The position numbers and the translations under genes are program-made. 64,000 nucleotides of DNA from JBGSMF01 sp964651475. Its GTDB lineage: Bacteria; Chloroflexota; Anaerolineae; Fen-1058. Positions 1 through 8,493 of the stretch are shown piece after piece. The notes under the pieces are model-generated. The model worked only from the letters and a program-made list of their open reading frames with translations, was not told the DNA's origin and did not search any database. The stretch is taken from contig CAZYXV010000002.1 of the NCBI GenBank assembly GCA_964651475.1, positions 124,001 through 188,000 of the forward strand. Reading direction: 5' to 3'. The stretch's first letter is position 1, and every line of letters begins with the position of its first letter.

Positions 1-634
1 CCTCGTTGATGAGATGATCGGCCACAATAAAATAAGCCCAAACGCGCAGGGCAATGGCTTCCATATCGCTGCCCTTGAGCTGGGCATAAAGCTGTTGGGC
101 TGAATCGGCGCAGGCGCGGGTGAGAGCGGCAATGTCCGGCGCGAAATGCTCGCGCTCCAGATCGCGCAGCATCTTGTCAAAGAGCAGGTGGTAGACGTGA
201 TACACGGAATCGGTGGTGACGAAAACGGGCAGGTCTTTGTAGCGCGTGTCTTCATAGACCTGAAAGAACTCGAGCCACTCGGCCGGCGCCACTACAAACC
301 CGCTCTGCGCCAGCGCATCTTGCTGAGCCGGGCTGAACGTAAACTGGCTCGAGTTGCTCATCGCCGCCAGGTTTACGGGCAAAGCATAGCCGTCATAGGC
401 CGCCGGCAGCGAGGCGGAAATTTTGGGATAAGCCGCAAAGCCCCGCCCGCGCACGTTGGGCGGGGGAGTGGGTGGAACAGCCGTCGCCTGGGCAAGCTGG
501 GGGGCAATGGGAGTGGGAGTGGGCAGCGACCTTTCCGGCAATGGAGTGGGGGACGGTGAGGGCGCGTTGCACGCCAATATCGCCGCAAACAAAACGACGA
601 CGACAAATACAGATTTGGTCTTTACCATCATCAT
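1..634 (-). CDS. DUF3160-family lipoprotein, 3' part missing
   Basis: The reading frame starts at a run of three ATG codons (628-634), preceded on the minus strand by GAGAGG, and runs off the left edge, so only the first ~211 residues are seen. It opens with a hydrophobic signal segment ending in AAILAC, a good lipobox, so the protein should be a surface lipoprotein. A Pro/Thr/Ser-rich spacer (about residues 22-45) follows. The folded part contains FVTTDSVYHVYHLLFDKML, which I recognise as typical of the DUF3160 family, common in Chloroflexota and of unknown biochemical role. It lies downstream of two other exported genes on the same strand. Family call is by recognition; function is unknown. 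Confidence 0.8.
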   Translation of the reverse strand, partial: MMMVKTKSVFVVVVLFAAILACNAPSPSPTPLPERSLPTPTPIAPQLAQATAVPPTPPPNVRGRGFAAYPKISASLPAAYDGYALPVNLAAMSNSSQFTFSPAQQDALAQSGFVVAPAEWLEFFQVYEDTRYKDLPVFVTTDSVYHVYHLLFDKMLRDLEREHFAPDIAALTRACADSAQQLYAQLKGSDMEAIALRVWAYFIVADHLINE

Positions 635-659
635 GCACCTCTCTTAATCTTTAGACATT

Positions 660-811
660 ATCGGAAATAATATTTTTCACCGCAAAGACGCAAAGGACGC
701 CAAGAATCTCAATACGGCCTCAGTCGTCCTGTGAATAAAACTTGTCTACTCCCGCCGCTGGCATGGGGTGACTGTTCGAGAAATTGTATTTCCGACAAGG
801 TCTCCTATGTA
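660..811. other. Intergenic spacer with a CGCAAAGACGCAAAGGACG word
   Basis: The gap between the DUF3160 gene and the FG-GAP-like gene holds the word CCGCAAAGACGCAAAGGACG near 680-699, which I recognise as a short motif scattered between genes in several bacterial phyla. No hairpin or gene is evident here. The minus-strand promoter of the DUF3160 gene could lie here, but no convincing hexamer pair was found. Confidence 0.35.
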
Positions 812-1489
812 TCACCGAACAACAATATCAAGTATACTGTCTGCATTGACATCGGTCAAGCCGAGCTGGCGAAAGCGCCCCGGCGGCGAGCGCCACGCCA
901 GCGTAAAGCCAAAGCCATTCCAACGCCAAACGTTCGCGCGGGTCGCGGGGCCGTCGCGCCCGGCGGCGTATTCCCCCTCTAGCGCCGCGACCTCGTTCAG
1001 GCCATCCCCATCTACGTCCCCCACGGCCAACGCCAACAGCGGCGCGGGCAGAGCCGAGCCAGCCCACAGCTCTCGCCCGCTGCGCGGGTCGAGCAGGATG
1101 AGGTGGCAACTGGCGCCCGCGGCGTCTTGAAAGCCGGCGATGGGACTGGGCGAGCCGCTCCAGCGTTGCGTGGGCCAATCGCGCCAGGGCCGCCAGACCA
1201 CCAGCGCCCACTCGGGTTGAGCGTCGCCGGTCACGTCGGCCAGGTCCCACGCGGTGACGCGCCAGGTGGGAGGGACAAGCCGCCGCCATTCATCAGCCAA
1301 GGGAGCCGCCTGGGTGCGCACCTCAAAAGATCCGAGCGCCTGGAACGCGCCATCGCGAAACACATAAACCTGCCAGCGGGCCGGCCGCGCCGCGTACACG
1401 AGCAAGAAACACACAATCACAATCAGGCTGATGAGTATAATGGGCCTAGCTTGGGCAAGACGCGTGCGGGCAAGTAACATTTGCTTCAT
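812..1489 (-). CDS. Membrane-anchored FG-GAP/VCBS-repeat-like protein
   Basis: 225 residues. A basic N-terminus is followed by one hydrophobic segment (residues ~18-34), so the protein is probably anchored to the membrane with the rest outside. Calcium-loop-like repeats DVTGDAQPEW, DVDGDGLNEVAALEG and DVNADSILDIVV fit the FG-GAP/VCBS beta-propeller signature (D-x-D/N-x-D-G). The start is supported by GAGG about 12 bases upstream. The chain is too short for a full seven-blade propeller and ends on a repeat, so it may be a partial propeller or the 3' half of a broken gene. It overlaps the end of the upstream frame by 44 bases; see the possible frameshift there. Substrate unknown. Confidence 0.65.
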   Translation of the reverse strand: MKQMLLARTRLAQARPIILISLIVIVCFLLVYAARPARWQVYVFRDGAFQALGSFEVRTQAAPLADEWRRLVPPTWRVTAWDLADVTGDAQPEWALVVWRPWRDWPTQRWSGSPSPIAGFQDAAGASCHLILLDPRSGRELWAGSALPAPLLALAVGDVDGDGLNEVAALEGEYAAGRDGPATRANVWRWNGFGFTLAWRSPPGRFRQLGLTDVNADSILDIVVR

Positions 1490-2171
1490 CAGGATGCCTC
1501 ACCTCACTTACTTTCACAGAATGTGAATCCACCGGCTGATGCTTTGACCTCTCACAGGAACTCGCTTCGGTCGCAAACGGTTCGGGCGATAGAGCAGCCA
1601 CACGTGCCAGCCTGCCCGCCGCAGGTGGGTGATAATGCGACTCCATAGGGCCATCTCGAAACTGGAAGGAATTGAAGGCTAAACACAATCCAAAGCGAGT
1701 AGCTTCCTGCCAACTCCCATTGGCCGAGGTGTAAATTGCATGCATCGCAAACGAGACACGTGGTCCGCCGCCACTTTCATTTAGCCAAATATGAAGCTCT
1801 GGCTTGTCATCTCCAGTCAATTCGACAAGCTCTATAGCACGTACTTTAGCAATTTGCCGGTCGGCGGTCAATGCTATGGATGTGAGATATTGATCTAGAA
1901 CCACCTCGCAACGTGGCGATACTGAATTGAGAGCCAGGAGTGTGTACAAGTCACCATCTTTCTCATAAACCACAACATCGTCTGAATTGCCATCTTGGTT
2001 CACATCGAGGACTTTGCTACCTACCACTTTGCCACTCTCGATGACTTGTTCTACACATTCTGAGTGCAGCCCCGTGGAAAAAGAATTATCGCGGCAACTT
2101 GTTTGGACAACAAGTAGACAGCTCACAAACAAAGCAAGCCGCCAATGCATAGCCATTATTTTCCATTCCAT
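1446..2171 (-). CDS. Exported protein with FG-GAP-like motif, 3' end doubtful
   Basis: 241 residues from an ATG with GGAGAACGTC upstream. The N-terminal hydrophobic segment ends in QTSCRD, a weak lipobox or signal-peptide site. The body contains DVNQDGNSDDVVVYE and ELTGDDKPELHIW, which resemble the repeats of the neighbouring FG-GAP-like protein, so the two may be related surface proteins. Base composition is clearly AT-richer than the surroundings. From about residue 165 the predicted sequence becomes low in character, while an alternative frame gives a 46-codon stretch (MALWSRIITHLRR onward) stopping at 1514, which would place the end cleanly before the next gene. The final ~70 residues are therefore uncertain. 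Confidence 0.5.
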   Translation of the reverse strand: MEWKIMAMHWRLALFVSCLLVVQTSCRDNSFSTGLHSECVEQVIESGKVVGSKVLDVNQDGNSDDVVVYEKDGDLYTLLALNSVSPRCEVVLDQYLTSIALTADRQIAKVRAIELVELTGDDKPELHIWLNESGGGPRVSFAMHAIYTSANGSWQEATRFGLCLAFNSFQFRDGPMESHYHPPAAGRLARVAALSPEPFATEASSCERSKHQPVDSHSVKVSEVRHPDEANVTCPHASCPS

Positions 2172-2279
2172 GACGTTCTCCTTTGACCGTCACGCGCGCG
2201 CCATCGCCATGTTCAATCTCCCCACTGGGCGTAATGGAAAGCGGGTGCATATAATCCGCTCGCCTTTTTTCCAGGAGCT

Positions 2280-2359
2280 TGTCGGAGAGGCACCCCGCCG
2301 AGCTTACCTTCCTGGAAGCTCAGAGCTTCCAGGGAGGTGAATCGGCGCCCTCTCCGACA
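2280..2359. repeat. Nested inverted repeat (cruciform-like)
   Basis: Outer arms TGTCGGAGAG (2280-2289) and CTCTCCGACA (2350-2359) are exactly complementary. Inside them a second hairpin has arms CCTGGAAGCTC (2311-2321) and GAGCTTCCAGG (2323-2333) around one base. It lies between two minus-strand lipoprotein genes and could act as a terminator for the upstream one, but there is no clear T-run. It resembles an interspersed repeat more than a simple terminator. Confidence 0.6.
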
Positions 2360-2364
2360 GCCTG

Positions 2365-2979
2365 CTAGGGAGCACGCGTAAAAGTTATTGTATTGCCTGA
2401 TACTTCGTATGGCGGAACGTTAATGCGTCGAACAAGTGTTGAAGTATAGGTGCCAGGTGCAGATAACTCAAACCACTCATCAATTGGGAGGCGCACACAG
2501 TATCCTTTTTCTTTGGTCAATACACTCGGCGAGTTTTTATCTCCTTCTCCACTCTCTGCCCACTTTTTTAGCTTCTGGCCTTCCTCCGTCAGAAGCACGT
2601 TTTTGTCGGTTTCGTTCGCGATCACAATGGGATAGAAATCCCGCATAGGGTGTGTGCTGACAATGGGCACGGCGCAGTCGCCTTGAACCTTAATCATCGT
2701 GACAAATGTGATATAGTCGCCAGGGCGATATTCAGCCCTATCGGGCATTACCAGCAACTGGACCATGCAGCCGGGTGAATCAGGAATTGAGACAGGATGA
2801 GCGAGCGCGTGTGTAATATTTAGCCGATCCTCATCAGTGCAAACACCCCACCGCTCAGGTATAGGGGCCCCACGCTGTTTACTACATGCGGCTGCCAGAA
2901 TTACAAACAGAATACAAAGTGCGGGCCAGATTTTGTGATAATACACCTTTGTTTGTGGAGCTGTAGCTGTTTTTATCAT
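2365..2979 (-). CDS. Hypothetical lipoprotein
   Basis: 204 residues. The N-terminus has a hydrophobic stretch followed by the clear lipobox LAAAC (Cys about residue 32), so it is predicted to be lipid-anchored outside the membrane. The rest is rich in beta-strand-forming residues, with AEYRPGDYITFVTMI and LSAPGTYTSTLV suggesting an immunoglobulin-like sandwich, as in domains that follow a cleaved lipobox. I do not recognise the family. Base composition is AT-richer than the genes on the plus strand beyond 3.6 kb, as for the preceding exported gene, hinting at transfer or relaxed selection. No partner gene identifies a role. Confidence 0.6.
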   Translation of the reverse strand: MIKTATAPQTKVYYHKIWPALCILFVILAAACSKQRGAPIPERWGVCTDEDRLNITHALAHPVSIPDSPGCMVQLLVMPDRAEYRPGDYITFVTMIKVQGDCAVPIVSTHPMRDFYPIVIANETDKNVLLTEEGQKLKKWAESGEGDKNSPSVLTKEKGYCVRLPIDEWFELSAPGTYTSTLVRRINVPPYEVSGNTITFTRAP

Positions 2980-3684
2980 GCCAATTCTCCCCTGACGCTA
3001 TCTTTTCCAAGGAGCACCCAATGAGTTTTGACAAGTCGGTAATAGAATGTCACCTTCAGGCTGCAATTCACACAGGCTGAAACGTACACTATCATTATAA
3101 CAAATTATCAAAGCAAACATCCTCGGCGCGGGGGGAGGGTCACACGCTGGGACAAGCTCGGCGGCGATTTTTGAACGTGGCCGGCTAATTATACCGACTG
3201 GAAGCTGAGCCTTTAGGCGGCGGCTCCGGCTAAAAGCCTCAGCTTCCATACTGGGCAGCAGTCTCTAGCCTGATACGCTCGCGCGCGGGCGGCGCGCGCT
3301 CGAAACCTCAAGCGTTCAGGATGCAGTTCAGAGCTGCGCCTGGAAATGAATTTCCAGGCTGGCACATCAAACCCGCTAAAGCGGGTTGCGCCCTAACGCG
3401 CTTATGAACTTTAAGAAAATAATTCCGTAACGCTGCTCCCGCTGGATTTGGCAATCCAGCGGCGGATATGCCTATCCGCCGCGAGCGGTTGACTTTTTTT
3501 TTCGACGGGGAGATTGCGCGGATACGCAGTATCCGACGCGTCCTGCGGGTGCTCGCAACCGGCGAGAGCCGCCCAGGCGCGAAAATATGAACCGCACCCA
3601 GCACCCAGGTTAGATTGGCAAACATGGCTTTTGCGTGTTATACTTTATGTCAGATACACACTGTATATTGCAGGAGAGAACCAG
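2980..3684. repeat. Gene-free region with an array of back-to-back hairpins
   Basis: No convincing gene is present. At least six short inverted repeats follow one another: 3199-3248 (imperfect, GGAAGCTGAG... arms), 3338-3359 (GCCTGGAAAT/ATTTCCAGGC), 3370-3387 (AACCCGCT/AGCGGGTT), 3441-3460 (GCTGGATT/AATCCAGC), 3459-3482 (GCGGCGGATA/TATCCGCCGC) and 3519-3535 (CGGATA/TATCCG). They are perfect or nearly so, with loops of 2-5 bases for most. This looks like a mosaic of interspersed palindromic elements. The promoter of the 3685 gene probably lies at the right end. Confidence 0.7.
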
Positions 3685-4701
3685 TTGCTTACCCGCCGCG
3701 TCAATATCCCGGTTGGCAATCAGCACGTGGCGATTCCGCTGATCTTGCTCTTGTTTGCTCCGTGCGTTCTGTGTTGCTGTTCTTGCTTTGCCTACTATCT
3801 GATGGACACCACGCTTCACGAGGTGGGACTGTTGCCAACCTATACGCCCTATTTCACCCGCACGCGAACGGCCACGCCCACAAGCGAGGGAACGTCTGAA
3901 ATCCTCGTCTGGACCACGACGCCCACGCCGCTCGTCCTGCCTGCCGCGACTCAAAAAATCGCCGTCGTGACGCGCACGCCCGCGCTGGCCGCCGCTACAC
4001 CCGGCCCCGCTCCCACACGCACCCCAACCCGACCCATCCCGGCGGCGACCGTCACACGCACACCCGCGCCGACGGCAATACCACTCACCCTGGCGCCCAC
4101 CGCGCTCTCGCCCTCGCCAACCCAGGCCGGCGCCGCGCCCATCCCGCCCACACTCGCGCCCATTAAAAGAGAAAGTCAAACGCCTATGGAATTTGCGATC
4201 ACTCTTGTCACAGATACCGTCATCACGTTAGTTGGAATCTTTGTCGGCATGCTGGCGGCGCTGGCGCTCGACCGGCGCAACGAACGCCGCCGCAAGCAAA
4301 AGCGCGCCACGATTGTCTTGCGCTCTCTGCTGCAAGAACTGAGCGACAACCACTCGACGCTGCAATCCGCCAAGCCCGCCTATACCAGCACGCCCTGGGG
4401 GCGCAGCTTTTATCTCAGCACGATTGCGTGGGACACTGCCCTCTCCAGCGGCGACCTGCCGGACGTCATTGGCTTTGAGATGGCCGACGCCATCTCGGCG
4501 CAGTACGCGCTGATCGTCCGCATCCGCTACTATGTTGATCTGCTCACCCGCTTGTGGTTCGCGCCTCAAACCATTCAGGGTTACGAAGACATCCGGGGCG
4601 GGTTCAACCGCGCCATCGTCGAAACGATGAATCAAGCGATCACGCGCTATCCCCAGATCGCCAAGCAAATCAAACAAACACTAAAGGAAGAATACGAATG
4701 A
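3685..4701 (+). CDS. Two-segment membrane protein with Thr/Pro stalk
   Basis: 338 residues from a TTG start. This start is preferred because AGGAG lies 8-12 bases upstream (3672-3676); the longer frame would run through the palindrome array. A first membrane segment rich in Cys (IPLILLLFAPCVLCCCSC) is followed by a ~110-residue Thr/Pro/Ala linker with many TRTPTP units, a second membrane segment (TDTVITLVGIFVGMLAALAL) and a basic cytoplasmic domain of ~130 residues starting RRNERRRKQKRATIV. The family is not recognised. The stop overlaps the start of the MoxR gene (ATGA), so the protein is probably made with the MoxR-DUF58 module. An internal ATG at 4185 could give a shorter form with only the second half. 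Confidence 0.6.
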   Translation: MLTRRVNIPVGNQHVAIPLILLLFAPCVLCCCSCFAYYLMDTTLHEVGLLPTYTPYFTRTRTATPTSEGTSEILVWTTTPTPLVLPAATQKIAVVTRTPALAAATPGPAPTRTPTRPIPAATVTRTPAPTAIPLTLAPTALSPSPTQAGAAPIPPTLAPIKRESQTPMEFAITLVTDTVITLVGIFVGMLAALALDRRNERRRKQKRATIVLRSLLQELSDNHSTLQSAKPAYTSTPWGRSFYLSTIAWDTALSSGDLPDVIGFEMADAISAQYALIVRIRYYVDLLTRLWFAPQTIQGYEDIRGGFNRAIVETMNQAITRYPQIAKQIKQTLKEEYE

Positions 4702-5648
4702 TGGAACAATTAACCGTCGCCGAATACGCCAAGCGTGTGCGTGAAAACATTCAAAAGGTCATTGTCGGGAAAGAAGAACAAATCAACCTGGCGCTGGTCG
4801 CGGTGCTGTGCGAAGGGCACATCCTGATGGAAGACGTGCCCGGCACTGGCAAGACCACCCTGGCCAAAGCGCTGGCCGCCAGCCTGGGCTGCTCGTTCCG
4901 CCGCATCCAGTTCACGCCCGATTTGCTGCCCAGCGACGTGACCGGCATTAACTATTTCAATCAAAAGGCGCAAGAATTCGAGTTCCGCGCCGGGCCGGTG
5001 TTCGCCCAGGTCATCCTGGCCGACGAAATCAATCGTGCCACGCCGCGCACGCAAAGCGCGCTGCTCGAAGCCATGCAAGAACGGCAGGTCACGGTGGATG
5101 GCGAGACCAAACCGCTGCCGCGCCCGTTCCTGGTGCTGGCCACCCAGAACCCGATTGAGCTGGAGGGCACCTTCCCGCTGCCCGAGGCGCAAATTGACCG
5201 CTTCTTGATTAAATTGCCAATGGGCTATCCCAGCGAGAAAGACGAAAACGACATCTTGCTGCGCTTTGAACGCAGCGACCCGCTGGCCGTGCTGTCGCCG
5301 GCCGGCGACGCGGCGAGCTTGCAAGCGCTGCAAACACAGGTCTGCGAGATCAAGGTAGAGGCCAGCGTGCGCAACTATTTGGTCGCCGTGGCGCGCGCCA
5401 CGCGCGAACATTCGGACGTCTCGTTGGGCGTCAGCCCGCGCGGCACCATGGCGCTCTATCACACGGCGCGCGCCTGGGCCGCCATTCAAAACCGCAATTA
5501 CGTCTTGCCGGACGACGTGAAAAAACTGGCGACGTACGTGCTCACTCACCGCATCCTGCTTCACCCCCAGATACGCTTGCGGGGGCGCCGCCCCGAAGAC
5601 ATTATCACCGAAGTGGTCAATACCACCCCGGTGCCCGTCGAGAGCTAA
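4698..5648 (+). CDS. MoxR-family AAA+ ATPase
   Basis: 316 residues. The first of two adjacent ATG codons overlaps the upstream stop (ATGA), with GGAAGAA just upstream. It contains the Walker A EDVPGTGKTTLAKALA, Walker B VILADEINRA, the sensor-type FLVLATQNPIE, and LPEAQIDRFL typical of MoxR proteins. These ATPases act in the cytoplasm as chaperones that mature or insert partner proteins. The partners are usually encoded next door, and here the DUF58 gene follows after only two bases. Length matches the family. The exact client is unknown. Family certain; function inferred from context. Confidence 0.95.
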   Translation: MMEQLTVAEYAKRVRENIQKVIVGKEEQINLALVAVLCEGHILMEDVPGTGKTTLAKALAASLGCSFRRIQFTPDLLPSDVTGINYFNQKAQEFEFRAGPVFAQVILADEINRATPRTQSALLEAMQERQVTVDGETKPLPRPFLVLATQNPIELEGTFPLPEAQIDRFLIKLPMGYPSEKDENDILLRFERSDPLAVLSPAGDAASLQALQTQVCEIKVEASVRNYLVAVARATREHSDVSLGVSPRGTMALYHTARAWAAIQNRNYVLPDDVKKLATYVLTHRILLHPQIRLRGRRPEDIITEVVNTTPVPVES

Positions 5649-5650
5649 CC

Positions 5651-6952
5651 ATGCAACTGCGCAACCGCCGTCCAGAAGATATCCTCGAAGAGGTCGAGAA
5701 GCGGCGGCAGTCGCCTGCCTCCAGGCTGCAAGCCTCTATCCGGCAAAATTGGATCAGGCTGTCGGTGCTCTTGATCTTGCTGGGGCTGTTCCTGCGCGAT
5801 TACGCGCTCTTTGTTTTGCCGGTGCTGCTGCTGGTGACGATTGGCGCCGCCTCGTGGTGGAATTCGCGCGCGCTGAACGACGTGATCTATCGCCGCCGCG
5901 TCACCCGCACCCGCGCCTTTCCGGACGAAACCATCGAGATAGACGTCTTGATTGAAAACGACAAACTCTTGCCGGTGCCCTGGCTACGCGTAGAAGATAC
6001 CTGGCCGCAAGACCTGCTGGTGGCCGAAGGGAGCGCCACGACCAAAGGCCGCCTGTCTCTCACCGACGTGCTGACCAACATTTACTCGCTGCGCTGGTAC
6101 GAGCGCGTGCTCCGGCACTATGTCCTGCAAGCCGGGCCGCGCGGCGTCTTTATGCTCGGCCCGACGCGCATCAGCGCCGGAGACATTTTCGGCATCTTTT
6201 ACAACGAAATCGTGCTGGACATGCAAGACGAGCTAGTCGTCTACCCGCGCGTGCGGCCGCTGGAAGAACTGGGGCTGCCGGCCAAAGAGCCGATGGGGGA
6301 TCGCCGCGCCCGCTACCAGTTGATCGAGGATCCCAGCCGCACGATGGGCGCGCGCGACTTTCGTCCGGGCGACAGTTTCCGCCAGATTCACTGGCCGGCC
6401 ACCGCGCGCCGCCAGGCGCTGCAGACGCGCGTCTACGAGCCGACCACCACGCTGACGGCCGTCATTTGCCTGGACGTGGCCACGCTGCCCAAATCGTGGC
6501 AGGGCATTTTGCCGGACTTGCTCGAAGAGACCATCGTCGTCGCCGCCTCGCTGGCCGCGTATGCCGCCGAAAACCGCTACGCCGTGGGGTTGATCGCCAA
6601 CGGCGCCCGGCCGCGCTCCGAACGCTCGATCAAAGTGATGCCGGGCCGCGCGCCCGATCAACTCATGCGCATCCTGGAATCGCTGGCGGCCGTCACGGGT
6701 TTCGTCACCGCCACGATGGACAAATTCCTGTTCAAAGAAAGCCCGTCGCTGCCGTGGGGGGCCACGCTGGTGGTGGTGACGGCCATCGTCACGCCGCCGC
6801 TCCTTTCGACGCTCAAGCAACTCCAGGAAGCGGGCCGCCGCATCGTGCTCGTCAGCCTGGCCGCCGAAGCGCCGCCGCCGCTGGCCGGCGTGCTCGTCCA
6901 TCACCTGCCCAGCCGGCACGCCCCTCATTACGACGAGATCAGCAGCCTATGA
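5651..6952 (+). CDS. DUF58 (vWA-like) membrane protein
   Basis: 433 residues. Two N-terminal membrane segments (about residues 35-75) are followed by a beta-rich domain and the DUF58 core, recognisable from DFRPGDSFRQIHWPATAR. DUF58 proteins are the regular partners of MoxR ATPases and are related to von Willebrand A domains, with the C-terminal part (TAVICLDVATLP) matching such a fold. The gene starts two bases after the MoxR stop and its own stop overlaps the next ATG (ATGA), so the whole set is translationally coupled. The likely role is in cell-envelope assembly or stress, but no specific substrate can be read from the sequence. Confidence 0.92.
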   Translation: MQLRNRRPEDILEEVEKRRQSPASRLQASIRQNWIRLSVLLILLGLFLRDYALFVLPVLLLVTIGAASWWNSRALNDVIYRRRVTRTRAFPDETIEIDVLIENDKLLPVPWLRVEDTWPQDLLVAEGSATTKGRLSLTDVLTNIYSLRWYERVLRHYVLQAGPRGVFMLGPTRISAGDIFGIFYNEIVLDMQDELVVYPRVRPLEELGLPAKEPMGDRRARYQLIEDPSRTMGARDFRPGDSFRQIHWPATARRQALQTRVYEPTTTLTAVICLDVATLPKSWQGILPDLLEETIVVAASLAAYAAENRYAVGLIANGARPRSERSIKVMPGRAPDQLMRILESLAAVTGFVTATMDKFLFKESPSLPWGATLVVVTAIVTPPLLSTLKQLQEAGRRIVLVSLAAEAPPPLAGVLVHHLPSRHAPHYDEISSL

Positions 6953-8481
6953 TTGACAAACTAGAATCACCTACTTCAGGCCAAGAGCCATCCGCGCGGG
7001 GCAACGGCCTGCGTTCCAAATTCGTACGCCAGTGGTCGCGCCTGAGCGTCCGCCGCGAGGCGCTCTATATCGTGCGGGCGCTGGCCGAGGCGTGCGTGCT
7101 CACACCCTGGCTGACGGCATTCGCCTTGTTTTATCGCCCGGTAGCCATGATGACGGTGGCCAGCGTAACCTTTGCCGTCATCCTGGGCGTGTCGTACTTG
7201 ATTCGAGGCACGGGGGCGTTGGGGCTGGGGGTGCGAATGCAGCGCGCGATTGTGCTGGGCGCGATCCTGGTGCTGAGCGCGTGGGGATTGCGCCACCTGG
7301 AGCTTGCCTCGCGCCAGTGGCCCGACCTGCGCTTTCTGCTCTCGACAGCCCAGGCGCTGGCCGGTTTTTCCGTGCTGGTGCCGGCCAGCCTTTCGATCCT
7401 GGTAGTGGCGGCCTTTTTGCTGTGGCGCGGGCTGCGGCTGGCTCAAAAGCCCATCGGCGTGCTGGACGCTTCGGCCGGCTTTCAAGTCGGCATTGTGCTG
7501 TTTACGATTTTCTTGCTGCTGGGGTCGCCCGGCGCCAAGTCGGAAATCAATCCCCTCATCGTGGCCTTTTTCTTTTGCCAGTTGTTGACCATTGGACTGG
7601 CGCGCATCGAGGTATTAGGCGATCAACCCGGAGAGCGGCGCGCGCAATTTGGCGGCTGGTGGCTGGCGACGCTGATCCTCAGCACCAGCGCCGTCATTCT
7701 CGTGGCGGGCCTCGTTCTGGGCATCGTCATGGGCGTGGGGCCGGAATACATCTTGCAATTGCTCCAGCCCGTCCTGGCCCTCATCCTCATCCCCTTGTCC
7801 ATCATCGCCATCCCCATTTTAGCGTTGATCGGCCTGGCGCTCGAGTGGATCATCAACGCCATCAATATCAAGCAATTGATAGCGACCTTTGAAGCCCCTG
7901 CCGCCACCTCCCTGCCCATGCCGACTCCAGAAGCGGGGCCCAGATCGCCGGTGGCAGAATTTGCCATCCAAGTGTTCGGCTACGGCAAAGGGCTGCTCGT
8001 GCTGGCCGCCGTCGCCTTGATCATCATAGCAATCGTGTGGGCCGCCGGCCGCGCGCAAACCCGGCGCAACGCTCCGGAAGACGAAGAACACGAATCCATC
8101 TGGTCGGCCGGCCGGTGGGCGGAGCGCCTGCGCCGCCGCCTGGAACAGGGTCTCAAGCAAATCACCGGCGCCGCCAACGTGCTCGCCCGCTTTGGCGCCG
8201 GGGGATTGTTCACAGCCATCACCATTCGCCGCATTTACGCACAGATGCTGCAACTGGCGTCCAAGCGCGGCTATCCGCGCGAGCCGGCGCGCACGCCGTA
8301 CGAATATATGTCGGTGCTGCGCGAATGTTTCCCGGGCCACCAAGCCAACATCGCTCGCATCACCGAAGCCTACGTGGGAGTGCACTATGGCGAACTCCCC
8401 GAACGCTCCCAAGACCTGGAAGAAATTCGCGCGGCCTGGAACCAGATTCGAGAATCGTCTACAACTCATTCGCTCGCCTGA
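6949..8481 (+). CDS. Polytopic membrane protein with C-terminal DUF4129, copy 1
   Basis: 510 residues from an ATG that overlaps the DUF58 stop. A short hydrophilic lead is followed by about nine hydrophobic segments, a further segment near residue 350, and a cytoplasmic tail carrying a DUF4129-like end (RGYPREPARTPYEY, then a YGELPE motif). DUF4129 is usually found at the C-terminus of transglutaminase-like membrane proteins in MoxR-DUF58 operons. Here the transglutaminase catalytic domain itself is absent. The next gene is a clear paralogue. Probably a structural or sensing membrane component of the MoxR module; biochemical role unknown. Confidence 0.8.
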   Translation: MIDKLESPTSGQEPSARGNGLRSKFVRQWSRLSVRREALYIVRALAEACVLTPWLTAFALFYRPVAMMTVASVTFAVILGVSYLIRGTGALGLGVRMQRAIVLGAILVLSAWGLRHLELASRQWPDLRFLLSTAQALAGFSVLVPASLSILVVAAFLLWRGLRLAQKPIGVLDASAGFQVGIVLFTIFLLLGSPGAKSEINPLIVAFFFCQLLTIGLARIEVLGDQPGERRAQFGGWWLATLILSTSAVILVAGLVLGIVMGVGPEYILQLLQPVLALILIPLSIIAIPILALIGLALEWIINAINIKQLIATFEAPAATSLPMPTPEAGPRSPVAEFAIQVFGYGKGLLVLAAVALIIIAIVWAAGRAQTRRNAPEDEEHESIWSAGRWAERLRRRLEQGLKQITGAANVLARFGAGGLFTAITIRRIYAQMLQLASKRGYPREPARTPYEYMSVLRECFPGHQANIARITEAYVGVHYGELPERSQDLEEIRAAWNQIRESSTTHSLA

Positions 8482-8493
8482 GTTTCAAATGTG

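Noticed and set aside
4185..4701. Separate gene starting at the internal ATG of the stalked membrane protein
   Set aside because: No ribosome-binding site; the frame is continuous with an upstream membrane segment and stalk, so one protein is simpler.
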